Below are positions 1 through 7,957 of a stretch of 64,000 nt of DNA, in pieces. The notes under the pieces are model-generated. The model made no database searches. It saw only the letters and a program-made list of their open reading frames with translations, and had not been told where the DNA came from. The stretch is from a virus: positions 34,504 to 98,503 of the IMG/VR virus record IMGVR_UViG_3300020192_000009. One strand, 5' to 3'. How positions within the stretch are numbered: the first letter of the stretch is position 1; each line of letters opens with the position of its first letter. Both the position numbers and the translations under genes were made by a program.

Positions 1-102
1 CTTGTGGTAGTCGCTTGGCCCAAATTCTTGCGAAAGCGCAAGCGCTCGCACGGCATCGGGATCGGGCAAGAAATCGTCAATAACGGTGATAACCCTAGGC
101 AT
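1..102 (-). CDS. 2OG-Fe(II) oxygenase-like N-terminus, cut by window edge
   Basis: An ATG at 102 opens a leftward frame that runs off the window after 34 codons. The peptide begins MPRVITVIDDFLPDPDAVRA, and the pattern DDFLPDPDAVRALAL is typical of the N-terminus of small 2OG-Fe(II) oxygenase-like proteins found near phage and halogenase genes. The metal-binding residues would lie outside the window, so the family call rests on this short N-terminal resemblance only. The 162 bases between this start and the next gene hold nothing else that I can support. Confidence 0.4.
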   Translation of the reverse strand, partial: MPRVITVIDDFLPDPDAVRALALSQEFGPSDYHK

Positions 103-264
103 GCCGCGCAGCTTGCCAGCGTTTTGTACAGGAGGCAACGCTTTTGCTAAGCTTACACCCGTACGGTGTCTCGAAGGCCGGTAGCGCACTTAGGCAAACC
201 GTACATTGAGCGGACTCAGCCAAGGGTAGTGCCTTGGCGTGCTGGTCCGCTTTCTTATTTGTAG

Positions 265-975
265 CTACAGCATCGCAAGATTGAGCTTGCGGCGTCTTTT
301 ACGAGAACGCGCCCCTTTGAGAACTGGCCGGTCTGCGACGTAATCCACGTTGTAACCAAGGTCGAGAATCTTCCACTTGCCTTTGGCGTTGCGCCCTAGG
401 TTGGCGGCATGCCAGTCGAAGAACAACAGCTTACGTTCGCGAAACGCATCGCTTGTCTGTTGCACCATGGCCATTAGGCTGAGACAAGAAGACACCGTGT
501 CAGCAACGGGTATGCGCGCAGCTGTCTTCAATGCGCGTACAATTTGCATATCACAACATTGCGCATGTACTTTTACAGCCGGGGTTCTACGGGCGCATTT
601 CAAACCGTCAGAAAGTGTTTCTGAAGCGGCTGTAGGTGTTAGCTTTTCGACGCGCATCGCCCAACGCTCGTCATTGCCTGCAATTTGCAGGGCACTATAC
701 AGTGTCACAACACCGGGGATCCCCTGTGCGCCCATTGTGGTGTGCACGTCACCAGGATCGGTAGTCAACTTAATGACTTTGCCAGCCTCATCAGACTCGT
801 AAACACAGGCATAACTGCCGCAACCGTAACGCTTGGGCTTTGTCATGCGCCGCCCGAACAACTTGACCCACTGGGTGTCTGTCAAGCAAGTTAGGCTGTA
901 CGAGGCTCCCGTGCGTAAGCAGCGGCGGCCAGCGTCATCAATGGTTACGGTGTAGTTTCGCGTGGGAGCGCTCAT
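265..975 (-). CDS. Small protein-kinase-like protein
   Basis: This 236-residue protein shows a condensed protein-kinase fold. A glycine-rich loop GCGSYACVY lies at residues 51-59, a likely ATP-anchoring Lys at 69 in KVIKLTTD, a hinge-like MRVEKL near 107-112, a catalytic-loop-like FFDWHAANLG with Asp187 and Asn192, and a DFG-like ILDLG with Asp205. All key positions appear filled, so activity is plausible. The usual C-lobe is much shortened. A basic tail, ARSRKRRRK, ends the protein. The start at 975 was chosen because the longer frame runs into the neighbouring gene. The substrate is unknown. Confidence 0.65.
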   Translation of the reverse strand: MSAPTRNYTVTIDDAGRRCLRTGASYSLTCLTDTQWVKLFGRRMTKPKRYGCGSYACVYESDEAGKVIKLTTDPGDVHTTMGAQGIPGVVTLYSALQIAGNDERWAMRVEKLTPTAASETLSDGLKCARRTPAVKVHAQCCDMQIVRALKTAARIPVADTVSSCLSLMAMVQQTSDAFRERKLLFFDWHAANLGRNAKGKWKILDLGYNVDYVADRPVLKGARSRKRRRKLNLAML

Positions 976-1000
976 CAGTAAACCAGTGTACGCCCACGTC

Positions 1001-1264
1001 TTAGGGCTTGTCGAACACGCCTGCCATGCGTGATCTGAATTGCTTGTTGGCTTCCGCCCAGCCCGCGGCCCGGCCTTCGTAGTAGCCCGCATCAAAGTCT
1101 AGGGGAATCGCGCAGGCGATTCGTAGATGATTGCGCAGCCATTCGGTTAACGCGGCTTTACCGCCGCAACGCTCATGGGCCTGGGCAAGCAATTCGTTGG
1201 GCACCCGTAACGCTATCGGTGTGGAATCCCGAACATTGTACAAACCGCCTTTAGGTCGCGCCAT
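1001..1264 (-). CDS. Ribbon-helix-helix-like DNA-binding protein
   Basis: This is an 87-residue protein. Residues 12-45 (STPIALRVPNELLAQ, a turn, then ALTEWLRNHLRIA) match the strand-helix-helix layout of Arc/MetJ-type regulators. It is transcribed divergently from the integrase at 1488, and the intervening region holds a promoter overlapped by a palindrome, so it may control the integrase, itself, or both. ATG at 1264 was chosen over upstream frames because it directly precedes the conserved region. The C-terminal third, with AGYYEGRAAGWAEANKQF, is unrecognised. Confidence 0.6.
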   Translation of the reverse strand: MARPKGGLYNVRDSTPIALRVPNELLAQAHERCGGKAALTEWLRNHLRIACAIPLDFDAGYYEGRAAGWAEANKQFRSRMAGVFDKP

Positions 1265-1315
1265 GCTGCTTACCGTACCACTTTTCGCAATTGAAGGCGC
1301 CATTTCGACAGGTTG

Positions 1316-1357
1316 GGGCCCAAAAACGACGGCTATTTTGGCCTTCGTTTTGGGCCC
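1316..1357. promoter_or_regulatory. Inverted repeat in divergent intergenic region
   Basis: The arm GGGCCCAAAAACGA at 1316-1329 is the near-perfect reverse complement of TCGTTTTGGGCCC at 1345-1357, differing by one extra A. It lies between the ribbon-helix-helix gene and the integrase. There is no following T-run on either strand, so an operator or DNA structure is more likely than an intrinsic terminator. Confidence 0.45.
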
Positions 1358-1404
1358 AGGCCTAACCCCCTGTTTTTATTGTGTTTTCTTAGGTAACATT
1401 TTGC

Positions 1405-1433
1405 TTGTCATCCTTACAAGGATGCCGTATGCT
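1405..1433 (+). promoter_or_regulatory. Probable integrase promoter with overlapping palindrome
   Basis: TTGTCA at 1405-1410 and TATGCT at 1428-1433 are separated by exactly 17 bases and resemble sigma-70 -35/-10 boxes. The perfect palindrome CATCCTT-AC-AAGGATG at 1409-1424 begins within the -35 box and fills most of the spacer, a classical repressor site position. The integrase start is at 1488, about 50 bases downstream of the expected transcription start. Confidence 0.6.
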
Positions 1434-1487
1434 GGTTTCAATGGGGCGGCAAATTAACGCCGAAAACCCTCAGGTTAGGACGGTATT

Positions 1488-2204
1488 GTGGCGCATAAAG
1501 ATGTCGATTCCGAAGCGGTCTATACCGTGCAAGAGATCCAACAGGTTTTGCGTACGGCACGCACTATAGGCACGCTTGCTTTCACATTGACAGCATGGTG
1601 CTACGAATTTGGCGCACGCACCGCAGAGCCGGGCCAACAGTTGTTGCGTGACGTGGACTTGCCGAACAATCGCGCACGGCCTACGCACCTCAAAGGTGGT
1701 GCTAGCAAGGCCTGGCAGTTCCTGATGCCCAATTGCCAAGCAGCCTTACCCCTGTGGCTTGCAGAACGCGAAACGCATATCAGCCAACCCACCCAAGCGC
1801 TTTATCTGTTTCCGGCACGCAAGCCAGGCAAGTGCCTTACTTGTGAAGGGACCGGCCAACGCGCAAAGCAAATGCGCGATGGTGAACGGCGCTTCAAGGG
1901 CCCACGTGTGCCTTGCCATCATTGCGCGGCTACGGGCAAACGATGGGGCATGGACCGCCGCGAAGTGTACGCAATCGTTGCGCCCGTGTTACGCGCAGCG
2001 GGTATGCCAAAGGGCCGCCAGCATCCACACGTTCTGCGCCACAGTGTGATCACACATATGCTTGACGCAGGCGTGGCTCCCAAAGTAATTCAAGAACGTG
2101 TAGGGCATCGCAGTCTGCAAACGACACTCGACTATGTGAAAGCGACCGATGCGGGTCGTGCTGAAGTCATGGGCAAAATGAATGCCCTATTCGCAAAGCA
2201 ATAA
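1488..2204 (+). CDS. Minimal tyrosine recombinase/integrase with inserted zinc-ribbon-like loop
   Basis: This 238-residue protein is the catalytic domain of a tyrosine recombinase. Arg44 (FGART), a Lys in KGGASK at 69-74, His181 and Arg184 (HVLRHS), His207 (GHRS) and nucleophile Tyr216 (LDYVK) are all present. Two features are odd. The usual N-terminal core-binding domain is absent. A loop at about 115-150 carries CLTCEGTG and PCHHCAATG, two CxxC knuckles like those of DnaJ zinc fingers. The start is a GTG at 1488 behind a weak AGGA. The stop codon abuts an AAC microsatellite, and repeat array 1 follows within 100 bases. It probably catalyses site-specific integration or resolution of this element. 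Confidence 0.85.
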   Translation: MAHKDVDSEAVYTVQEIQQVLRTARTIGTLAFTLTAWCYEFGARTAEPGQQLLRDVDLPNNRARPTHLKGGASKAWQFLMPNCQAALPLWLAERETHISQPTQALYLFPARKPGKCLTCEGTGQRAKQMRDGERRFKGPRVPCHHCAATGKRWGMDRREVYAIVAPVLRAAGMPKGRQHPHVLRHSVITHMLDAGVAPKVIQERVGHRSLQTTLDYVKATDAGRAEVMGKMNALFAKQ

Positions 2205-2226
2205 CAACAACAACAACAACAACAAC
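2203..2226 (+). repeat. (AAC)8 microsatellite
   Basis: Eight AAC units begin inside the integrase stop codon (TAA at 2202-2204). Slippage here would not change the integrase product but could change the distance to repeat array 1. Confidence 0.9.
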
Positions 2227-2297
2227 AAAAGCCAGAAAGTGAAAGTGCCTCCGACCAAGACTTTGGTGTACCAACGACTAAAGCGACAATTTGCCGC

Positions 2298-3046
2298 AAA
2301 GGCTGTGCAATGCCTTTCAAAATTGCAACAGCGCGCAGCCTTGCGTGCCAAAGGCTGTGCAATGCCTTACAAATTGCAACTGCGCGTATATCTTCACTGC
2401 GCAACAAAGGCCGTGCAATGCCTTTCAAAATTGCAACTTCGCACGCGCAGTCTGTGCATGGCCGGTGGCAAAGGCTGTGCAATGCCTTACAAAATTGCAA
2501 CCATGGGGAAAGGCCAGCGCGCGATCTGCTGTGTGACAAAGGCCGTGCAATGCCCTACAAAATTGCAACGTGCGCGTGGTGTTGACCGCGCTACCGCAGC
2601 TTATGCTGTAACAAAGGCTGTGCAATGCCTTTCAAAATTGCAACTTGGACCCGCGGGCGTGGCGCCTGCTGGGCCTGTGACAAAGGCTGCGCAATGCCTT
2701 TCAAAATTGCAACGGATCACCAGCTACCTCTACACCAACGGGTGCGCCCGTGACAAAGGCCGTGCAATGCCTTTCAAAATTGCAACGCGAACTGCGTTCG
2801 CGCCTTGGCGCCAAAGAGGATAGCGTGACAAAGGCTGTGCAATGCCTTTCAAAATTGCAACCGGCATACCACGTCGGCCGCCGCCTCCGGTTTAAGGGTG
2901 ACAAAGGCCGTGCAATGCCTTTCAAAATTGCAACGCGCAAGCATAAGCTGCGCCTCTACGGTCAACACTACGTGACAAAGGCCGTGCAATGCCTTACAAA
3001 ATTGCAAGACGAACGGGCAATATCCAATGTCTTTCAAAATTGTAAC
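2298..3046 (+). repeat. Repeat array 1: 12 units of the 31-32 nt pseudoknot-capable repeat
   Basis: Units start at 2298, 2350, 2406, 2470, 2538, 2613, 2682, 2755, 2830, 2903 and 2977, with a degenerate twelfth ending at 3046. The consensus reads AAAGGC, TG, TGCAAT, GCCTTT, CAAA, ATTGCA, AC. AAAGGC pairs with GCCTTT, and TGCAAT in its loop pairs with the downstream ATTGCA, which is H-type pseudoknot topology. Intervening sequences are 20-43 nt and most units are preceded by GTGAC. Variants differ mainly after GCCTT (TTCAAAA, TACAAAA, TACAAA) and at TG/CG in loop 1. All units lie on the strand of the flanking rightward genes. Long open frames through the array arise because the repeat lacks stop codons in all three forward frames; I do not call them genes. 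Confidence 0.9.
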
Positions 3047-3058
3047 AAAGACGTAAAC

Positions 3059-3433
3059 ATGCCCACTAAAAAACCCCGCAAACAATGCACACATTGCCCT
3101 TGGCGTGTGGACGTTGACCCCCACGAGATCCCTAATGGGTATTGCCCCACAAAACACGCCGGACTTAAACGCACGATTGCGCAAGACGCGCATCTTATGC
3201 GAGGGTTACATGTTTTCGTATGCCACGAAACCACTAAGCTGCCGTGTGTCGGTTGGTTGCACAATCAACTTGGCGCGGGCAATAACATCACATTGCGTGT
3301 AGCCGTAATTGAAGGCCGAGTTAACGCCAACTACAAAACCGTTGGCGAGCAACATGAAACATTCGAAGACACTTTACCGGAGCCGCAAAATGGACATGGA
3401 CATGACCGAAACACCAACAACAACGACAGCTGA
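3059..3433 (+). CDS. DUF6283-like zinc-binding-type phage protein
   Basis: This 124-residue protein begins MPTKKPRKQCTHCPWRVDVD and continues with an FVCHETT and PCVGWLHNQLG region. CxxCPWR, then CH, then C-x-GWL is the signature of a small family common in phages (DUF6283), thought from its cysteines to bind metal. Its molecular role is unknown. ATG at 3059 is the first start after the degenerate last unit of repeat array 1, only 12 bases away, so its leader RNA would carry the repeats if transcribed from upstream. It overlaps the next gene by 44 bases. Confidence 0.75.
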   Translation: MPTKKPRKQCTHCPWRVDVDPHEIPNGYCPTKHAGLKRTIAQDAHLMRGLHVFVCHETTKLPCVGWLHNQLGAGNNITLRVAVIEGRVNANYKTVGEQHETFEDTLPEPQNGHGHDRNTNNNDS

Positions 3434-4148
3434 AGAACTGCAAGTGATGCTCAGCGAAATGCACAACGCTAGCATGGCGTTTTACTACACCGCCACGCAC
3501 ATCGGTGTGCATGCATTTATCGAGTTTGCAGGTTTGATGAACGAATTCATTAAAATCTGCAATGACAATTACAAGGCGCACGGCACAAACTTCGCGCATG
3601 CCTCGAAGCACACAGGCAAAGCGTTAGAAATGCAAGCGTACCAAGCGGCGTATCTAGGAGAGAAGTTTGGTTGCATTTTTGGTAACGCCATTACGCCCCA
3701 TTGGGCCGCGTTCGTTACTGCGACGTTTGACGGGCCCGCGCCGGTTGTGCCTTGGACCCCGGTTGCACCTTGGGCGCCTACGCCTGCGGATGTAGTGAGC
3801 TTCTCCCCGCCTTGTCCAGCGTACGACACCGCGCAAACTACCGTTACCGAACAGCAACAAGCTGCACCGCAATTTTTGCCCAAAAGCATTGCGGCCATCC
3901 GCGCAAAACTGAGTGTTGCATTCGATGCTTTTGAAATGGAACAGAACTTTGATTTGCTTGATGATGCGCTCGGTGCCGCGTACCCAGATGGTGAAGCGTC
4001 TGAAAGCGGCTATCAGCCGGGGGCCACAAGGTTGCAGCTTGATTGCTTGATTACGCAATTAACCGACTTTGCAGACGCCGCGAATTCGGCGGCAAGCAAC
4101 CTTGTCAACCTTCGTGAAAAACATTTGAACACACCATGCGCGTCATGA
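3390..4148 (+). CDS. Hypothetical protein with Pro/Ala-rich linker
   Basis: This is a 252-residue protein of no family I recognise. ATG at 3390 is preceded by GGAG seven bases upstream and gives the N-terminus MDMDMTETPTTTTAEELQ. A helical N-terminal half is followed by a proline-rich linker around residues 113-135 (PAPVVPWTPVAPWAPTPA) and a second helical part. The frame also stays open upstream to 3309 inside the previous gene. Its end overlaps the next gene by 13 bases, which suggests translational coupling. Confidence 0.6.
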   Translation: MDMDMTETPTTTTAEELQVMLSEMHNASMAFYYTATHIGVHAFIEFAGLMNEFIKICNDNYKAHGTNFAHASKHTGKALEMQAYQAAYLGEKFGCIFGNAITPHWAAFVTATFDGPAPVVPWTPVAPWAPTPADVVSFSPPCPAYDTAQTTVTEQQQAAPQFLPKSIAAIRAKLSVAFDAFEMEQNFDLLDDALGAAYPDGEASESGYQPGATRLQLDCLITQLTDFADAANSAASNLVNLREKHLNTPCAS

Positions 4149-4372
4149 CACGCGCAGCGGCAAGGCAACGTGTGTGGCAAAGGCTGGCGGCCCTGCTGAA
4201 ACACGATATCTGCGTAGACGTAGATGTTGAATGGCTGGAAAAGCATGCAAGCCCTGACGGCAAAGGCACGCTGTGCAATCAGCCGCCGTTAAACAGTATG
4301 GATCGCGCATGCTTACGCGCGGCAGCTAGAGACGTGCTCGAAGAATTGACCAAAAAGGCAGAAAAACTATGA
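4136..4372 (+). CDS. Small basic hypothetical protein
   Basis: A 78-residue protein rich in Arg and Ala at the N-terminus (MRVMTRAAARQRVWQRLAAL), ending DVLEELTKKAEKL. It overlaps both neighbours by a few bases (ATGA with the next gene), typical of a coupled phage operon. No domain recognised. Confidence 0.55.
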   Translation: MRVMTRAAARQRVWQRLAALLKHDICVDVDVEWLEKHASPDGKGTLCNQPPLNSMDRACLRAAARDVLEELTKKAEKL

Positions 4373-4623
4373 AACTTTGGGATTCCCTTAAAAAAGTGTT
4401 CACAAAACAAACGCCAAGATTTGCATTGGGTACGCCCATTCAGTTAACGAAAGACTGTGGGTGCTCGCTACGTTTTGCGGGCCGCATGGGCATTGTGGAA
4501 GGCCAGATCAACCCCAATACATTTTTGGTGCACATTCCCAGTTTACACGCCGAAACCGAAATCGTTATTGTCTGCGCTGCCGGGCTGGCCCCCTTCACAA
4601 ACAACACTGCACTGTTGCACTAG
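4369..4623 (+). CDS. Small hypothetical protein, beta-rich
   Basis: This 84-residue protein starts in an ATGA overlap with the previous gene. A basic N-terminus (MKLWDSLKKVFTKQ) precedes a short beta-rich segment, GTPIQLTKDCGC through RMGIVEGQINPNTFLVHIP, that looks like a small SH3-like barrel. No specific function can be assigned. Confidence 0.5.
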   Translation: MKLWDSLKKVFTKQTPRFALGTPIQLTKDCGCSLRFAGRMGIVEGQINPNTFLVHIPSLHAETEIVIVCAAGLAPFTNNTALLH

Positions 4624-4632
4624 GATTTTTAA

Positions 4633-5652
4633 ATGGCATTTTCAGTTCGTATTCTTGCAGACTCGGTAAGCCCTACAGGCGACCGGCTAACAACGATGCT
4701 CGCGACGTATCCACGCATGATTCATAGCGAGAACATGACGCATCGGATTTTGTCCAAATGCTCGGCATCTTCGCGCGCGATTCCCGTTGAGAAGATGTTG
4801 AGCGCCATCGAAACGGATCCTGTGGTTCCGATCTGGTGGGGCGCAAACCAATCCGGCATGCAAGCCTTGGCAGAGATTGACGACAAAGCCGCCGCTGAAG
4901 CTTGGTGGCGCGAAGGCGTAAACCAATCAGTAGCGCATGCGCGCAAAGGCATCGCGCTCGGATTGCACAAACAAATTGTCAATCGTGTCGTGGAACCCGG
5001 AATGTGGATCACAGTGGTCATGTCGGGCACAAGCTGGACCAACTTTGCAGGCTTACGTTGCCACAAAGACGCAGAACCCCATATGCACCGGTTCGCCGAT
5101 ATGGCGATGGAGTCTGTTGGAAAGTCTGTGCCGATGCCGCTTGCCGCGGGTCAATGGCATTTGCCGTTTATCGGTCCTGAAGACGTTGAGCTTGCTACCA
5201 AATGGATCGAAGATGGCTACGATTCAACAACACGGCCTGATAGCCAATTCATCAAACATGAAATCGAAACCGTCTTGTGCAAAGTTTCGGTTGGCCGTTG
5301 CGCCCGCGTCTCGTACTTAACACATGATGGCAAACGTGACTTGATGGAAGACATCAGGCTACACGACAGGTTGATTGCACAGGTGCCGCTTCATGCGACG
5401 CCTGCAGAGCACGTAGCCATGGCAATGCCGTATCCAGCATGGTTCCAATCCGCGCATTTATCGACACACGAGCTTAACAACATGCGCATGGCATATCGCC
5501 AACAGCGCGAAGCTGCGCCGCAAACACAGATCACACAACTTGAGCTTGAAATCGAAACCTGCCTTGCACAGCTTCAAAGCGGCAATTTCCGAGGCTTTCG
5601 GCAATACCGCAAAATGAAAATGAATGAACACATCGGGGAGCCCATGCCATGA
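4633..5652 (+). CDS. thyX: ThyX-like flavin-dependent thymidylate synthase family protein
   Basis: This 339-residue protein resembles the long phage relatives of ThyX, which methylates dUMP using FAD, NADPH and methylene-tetrahydrofolate. Residues 36-49 (THRILSKCSASSRA) follow the ThyX motif RHRxxSxNExSxR, with the central Asn-Glu replaced by Cys-Ser. Later conserved blocks are VHKQIVNR-type LHKQIVNRVVEPGMWITVV, GRCARVSYLTHDG, LHATPAEHVAMA and NFRGFRQYRK. The Asn-Glu change may affect activity, although it occurs within this family. With thymidylate kinase and NDK on this element, a role in dTTP supply is likely. Confidence 0.75.
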   Translation: MAFSVRILADSVSPTGDRLTTMLATYPRMIHSENMTHRILSKCSASSRAIPVEKMLSAIETDPVVPIWWGANQSGMQALAEIDDKAAAEAWWREGVNQSVAHARKGIALGLHKQIVNRVVEPGMWITVVMSGTSWTNFAGLRCHKDAEPHMHRFADMAMESVGKSVPMPLAAGQWHLPFIGPEDVELATKWIEDGYDSTTRPDSQFIKHEIETVLCKVSVGRCARVSYLTHDGKRDLMEDIRLHDRLIAQVPLHATPAEHVAMAMPYPAWFQSAHLSTHELNNMRMAYRQQREAAPQTQITQLELEIETCLAQLQSGNFRGFRQYRKMKMNEHIGEPMP

Positions 5653-5717
5653 ACGTTGCGCGCACGGGCTTACGCGCACGCATTACTATCAACACAATCG
5701 AGTAGAAAGGGGCACAC

Positions 5718-6299
5718 ATGGCTTGGTACGTTCAAACATTTGAAAACTACATCGAAGTCTTCGAGACAGCCGCCAAAGCTGAAGCGTTCGCTAACAGTGC
5801 ATTGCAAGAGGTACGCGATACCGCAAGCGATGGTTGGCCCGAATCTATGACAACTCTCGAATGGGGCGAATTGCAGTGCCACGCGCATTGTCGGCAAATT
5901 TGCGAAATGCTTGCGCCACAAAATTCCGGCTTCGACACGGTAGCGGATTTTGGCCTTCTATCCGCAATCGTACCTGAAATGTCACGTGTCGCGCAGCTTG
6001 AAGCCTTGCTGACAACAATGACTGAGATGCTTGATGTCGATTTAGACGACCATGCTGAAATTCAAACGGCAGTGCAAACAGCGCGCGAACTCCTTGCAAA
6101 ACCGCTTGAGGGTTGGCAACCCATGGCGCCAGGCGCAGCGCTAAAGGCTGCGATGGAAGGCAAGATTGTCGAAGCCAGCCCGGGCGGCGATTTCCCTTGG
6201 CACCGAGTGACGTTCACGCCTGCAGGCTTCGCCTGTTATTATGATGCCATGCCAACAGTAACACGCTTGTATCGTGTGAAAGCTGCACGCGCACCATGA
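5718..6299 (+). CDS. Hypothetical protein
   Basis: This 193-residue protein starts at an ATG behind a good AAAGGGG site and ends in an ATGA overlap with the next gene. The first 30 residues (MAWYVQTFENYIEVFETAAK) look like a small alpha/beta domain. The middle is helical and acidic. The C-terminal part (HRVTFTPAGFACYYDAMPTV) is beta-rich. I recognise no family. Confidence 0.6.
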   Translation: MAWYVQTFENYIEVFETAAKAEAFANSALQEVRDTASDGWPESMTTLEWGELQCHAHCRQICEMLAPQNSGFDTVADFGLLSAIVPEMSRVAQLEALLTTMTEMLDVDLDDHAEIQTAVQTARELLAKPLEGWQPMAPGAALKAAMEGKIVEASPGGDFPWHRVTFTPAGFACYYDAMPTVTRLYRVKAARAP

Positions 6300-6655
6300 C
6301 AACGCTCAAAGAAAATCACATAGCGGGCCTTGAAACATCAGTTCAACGCTTGGCGGCGCAGGTTGAAACGCTTACTGCCGCAAATGCCAAACTCGTAGCA
6401 GCGGCGGCTGAGAGCGACAACGAATACTTTCGTATTTACACACATGTGCAACGGCTCGAAGGTGTTCTCGGCCAAGCGATCAAATCCGGCTTCACCTGCG
6501 AAGACCTTGTAAAATTGCAAGCGCATTTGCGAGGTGAGTTACCTTGGGCACCGATAGCGCAAGTTAAACGAATTGAACTCGAAACAGAAATTGCCACGCT
6601 TAAAGCCGTCATTGCTATAGCGCGAAAAGCGCAAGAAGATGAATGGCCAGAGTAA
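6296..6655 (+). CDS. Coiled-coil hypothetical protein
   Basis: A 119-residue protein predicted to be almost all helix. Residues 8-45 (GLETSVQRLAAQVETLTAAN) and 90-115 carry heptad-like leucine and isoleucine spacing. It is translationally coupled to the gene before it through ATGA. Probably a small oligomeric accessory protein; no function can be named. Confidence 0.55.
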   Translation: MTTLKENHIAGLETSVQRLAAQVETLTAANAKLVAAAAESDNEYFRIYTHVQRLEGVLGQAIKSGFTCEDLVKLQAHLRGELPWAPIAQVKRIELETEIATLKAVIAIARKAQEDEWPE

Positions 6656-6693
6656 AACACACACGAGATTTACAACACTGCAAAAGATAGCCA

Positions 6694-7377
6694 ATGCGCA
6701 CAATACACACAATGACCGCATGGTCCACGGGGCAACATGAAACAGTACGAGCGCGCATCGCCGCGCATCGTGCTGCTGACGAAATCATCCAGGGTATTGG
6801 GTGGAACGGCAAGCGCGGTTGCGCAATCGGCTGCAGCCTAGACGTTTACGACCACGAGGAATTTGCGACTGTGGTGATTGGCAACAACGCGCGAAACGAC
6901 GGCATCAAGATCGCACGCCTTGTGGATCGGCTACACGAATTGTTGCCCCTCGATCTGGCGCTCGACTGGCCCGGTCGTGTAGCGAACGCGCTTACGCCGG
7001 GAGCGGACACAACGCACGTACTGGCTCGCTGGTTCGTATGGTTCTTACGTGTCGAGCTTCATGAACGCGATATTACTACGTACGGCGAACAGATCGCGGT
7101 GCTGTACGAGCGCCGAATTGCAGGCGACGAACCTGATGCTAACGAATGGACCGACGCCGCCGATGCCGCCTATGACGCAGTGAGTGCCATCTACGACGCA
7201 GCTGTTGCCGCCACCAGCAACGCCACCGGTTACGGCGCATACTCCGACTATCCCGTCAGAGTCAACGCCACCTATGGCAGCGCTACACGAATGGCAGATG
7301 CTTTGATCGAAATCATGGCTGCAACAACTCCTTGGGCTTCACGCAAGCCTATCGCTACAGCGATGAAGGGCGGCTAA
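6694..7377 (+). CDS. Conserved phage-type hypothetical with GCAIGC motif
   Basis: This 227-residue protein has the pattern STGQHETVRARIAAHRAADE, then GCAIGCSL, then IARLVDRLHELLP and WPGRVANAL. I recall this layout from uncharacterised proteins shared by phages and bacterial genomes that begin with a His-Gly-Asp-like segment and a Cys-Ala-x-Gly-Cys turn. Its function is not known to me. ATG at 6694 or 6712 could be used. The end shares a TAATG junction with the next gene. Confidence 0.6.
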   Translation: MRTIHTMTAWSTGQHETVRARIAAHRAADEIIQGIGWNGKRGCAIGCSLDVYDHEEFATVVIGNNARNDGIKIARLVDRLHELLPLDLALDWPGRVANALTPGADTTHVLARWFVWFLRVELHERDITTYGEQIAVLYERRIAGDEPDANEWTDAADAAYDAVSAIYDAAVAATSNATGYGAYSDYPVRVNATYGSATRMADALIEIMAATTPWASRKPIATAMKGG

Positions 7378-7694
7378 TGTATTTAAGCCCTAGAATTCGC
7401 GGCGTAGCCGGGCTGATTCAGCGCCTCGGCTACAGTGTTATCGACGACGGCACGTGCAAGCCTGCAACCGAACGCGAGTGCGACGTGCCTTATTTGGTCG
7501 TTCAAGTCGAATTCCCTAACATGATGTTTCAAAGGGCCTGGCAATTACGCCACGGGCTATTTGATGCTGGGCACAAGGACGTGGTTGTTGAAATCTCGTA
7601 CTCGACAATAGACAACGTGGCTACGTTAATTGTATTCCCAGAAGGGTTGGCTTCATGCAAGCCTAGCGACACAGTAACGGAGGGCGGACAATGA
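7377..7694 (+). CDS. Hypothetical protein
   Basis: A 105-residue protein whose ATG overlaps the previous stop (TAATG) behind GGGCGG. The sequence MYLSPRIRGVAGLIQRLGYS followed by short hydrophobic strands (YLVVQVEFP, VVVEISYS, ATLIVFPEG) suggests a small alpha/beta fold. Unrecognised. Confidence 0.55.
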   Translation: MYLSPRIRGVAGLIQRLGYSVIDDGTCKPATERECDVPYLVVQVEFPNMMFQRAWQLRHGLFDAGHKDVVVEISYSTIDNVATLIVFPEGLASCKPSDTVTEGGQ

Positions 7695-7954
7695 GGATCA
7701 ATGTCTACAGCCAAGAGATCACGGCAGAAACATCACTGATAAGCAAGGGCAGTAATACGGGAATCACTTACCATGCAGTACAACTTATCCTGCATTCATC
7801 ACCGATGCTGCATCATCCGCCAGAAGATGATGATCGAAGTGCCGTGACCTTCTGGCTCCCAAAGTCGCGAAGCCGCAGGGAGGCGTTCGCCGCCGCCCTT
7901 GAAAATATGGCGCGCCTGGTGCGCACTGCCCCGGAAGAAACGGGATTGGATTAG
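7691..7954 (+). CDS. Small hypothetical protein
   Basis: An 87-residue protein starting in an ATGA overlap. Two predicted strands (TYHAVQLILHSS, SAVTFWLPKS) are followed by a helix (RREAFAAALENMARLVRTA). No family recognised. Confidence 0.5.
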   Translation: MRINVYSQEITAETSLISKGSNTGITYHAVQLILHSSPMLHHPPEDDDRSAVTFWLPKSRSRREAFAAALENMARLVRTAPEETGLD

Positions 7955-7957
7955 GCA

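Noticed and set aside
2182-2823. Long open frames through the repeat arrays
   Set aside because: The repeat has no stop codon in any of three forward frames, so overlapping frames of 66-213 codons with TKAVQCLSKLQ-type periodic translation appear by chance. No start context supports them.
2298-3046. CRISPR array
   Set aside because: Unit length and the ATTGCAAC end look CRISPR-like, but spacing varies from 9 to 48 nt across arrays, repeats contain mixed recurring variants, spacers are duplicated, units occur singly in genes, and no cas1, cas2 or effector genes are seen. The Cas4-like nuclease at 40331 belongs to a recombination operon.
2298-3046. Integron cassette array
   Set aside because: The adjacent integrase lacks the integron-specific domain, units lack attC core boxes, and spacers are too short to hold genes.
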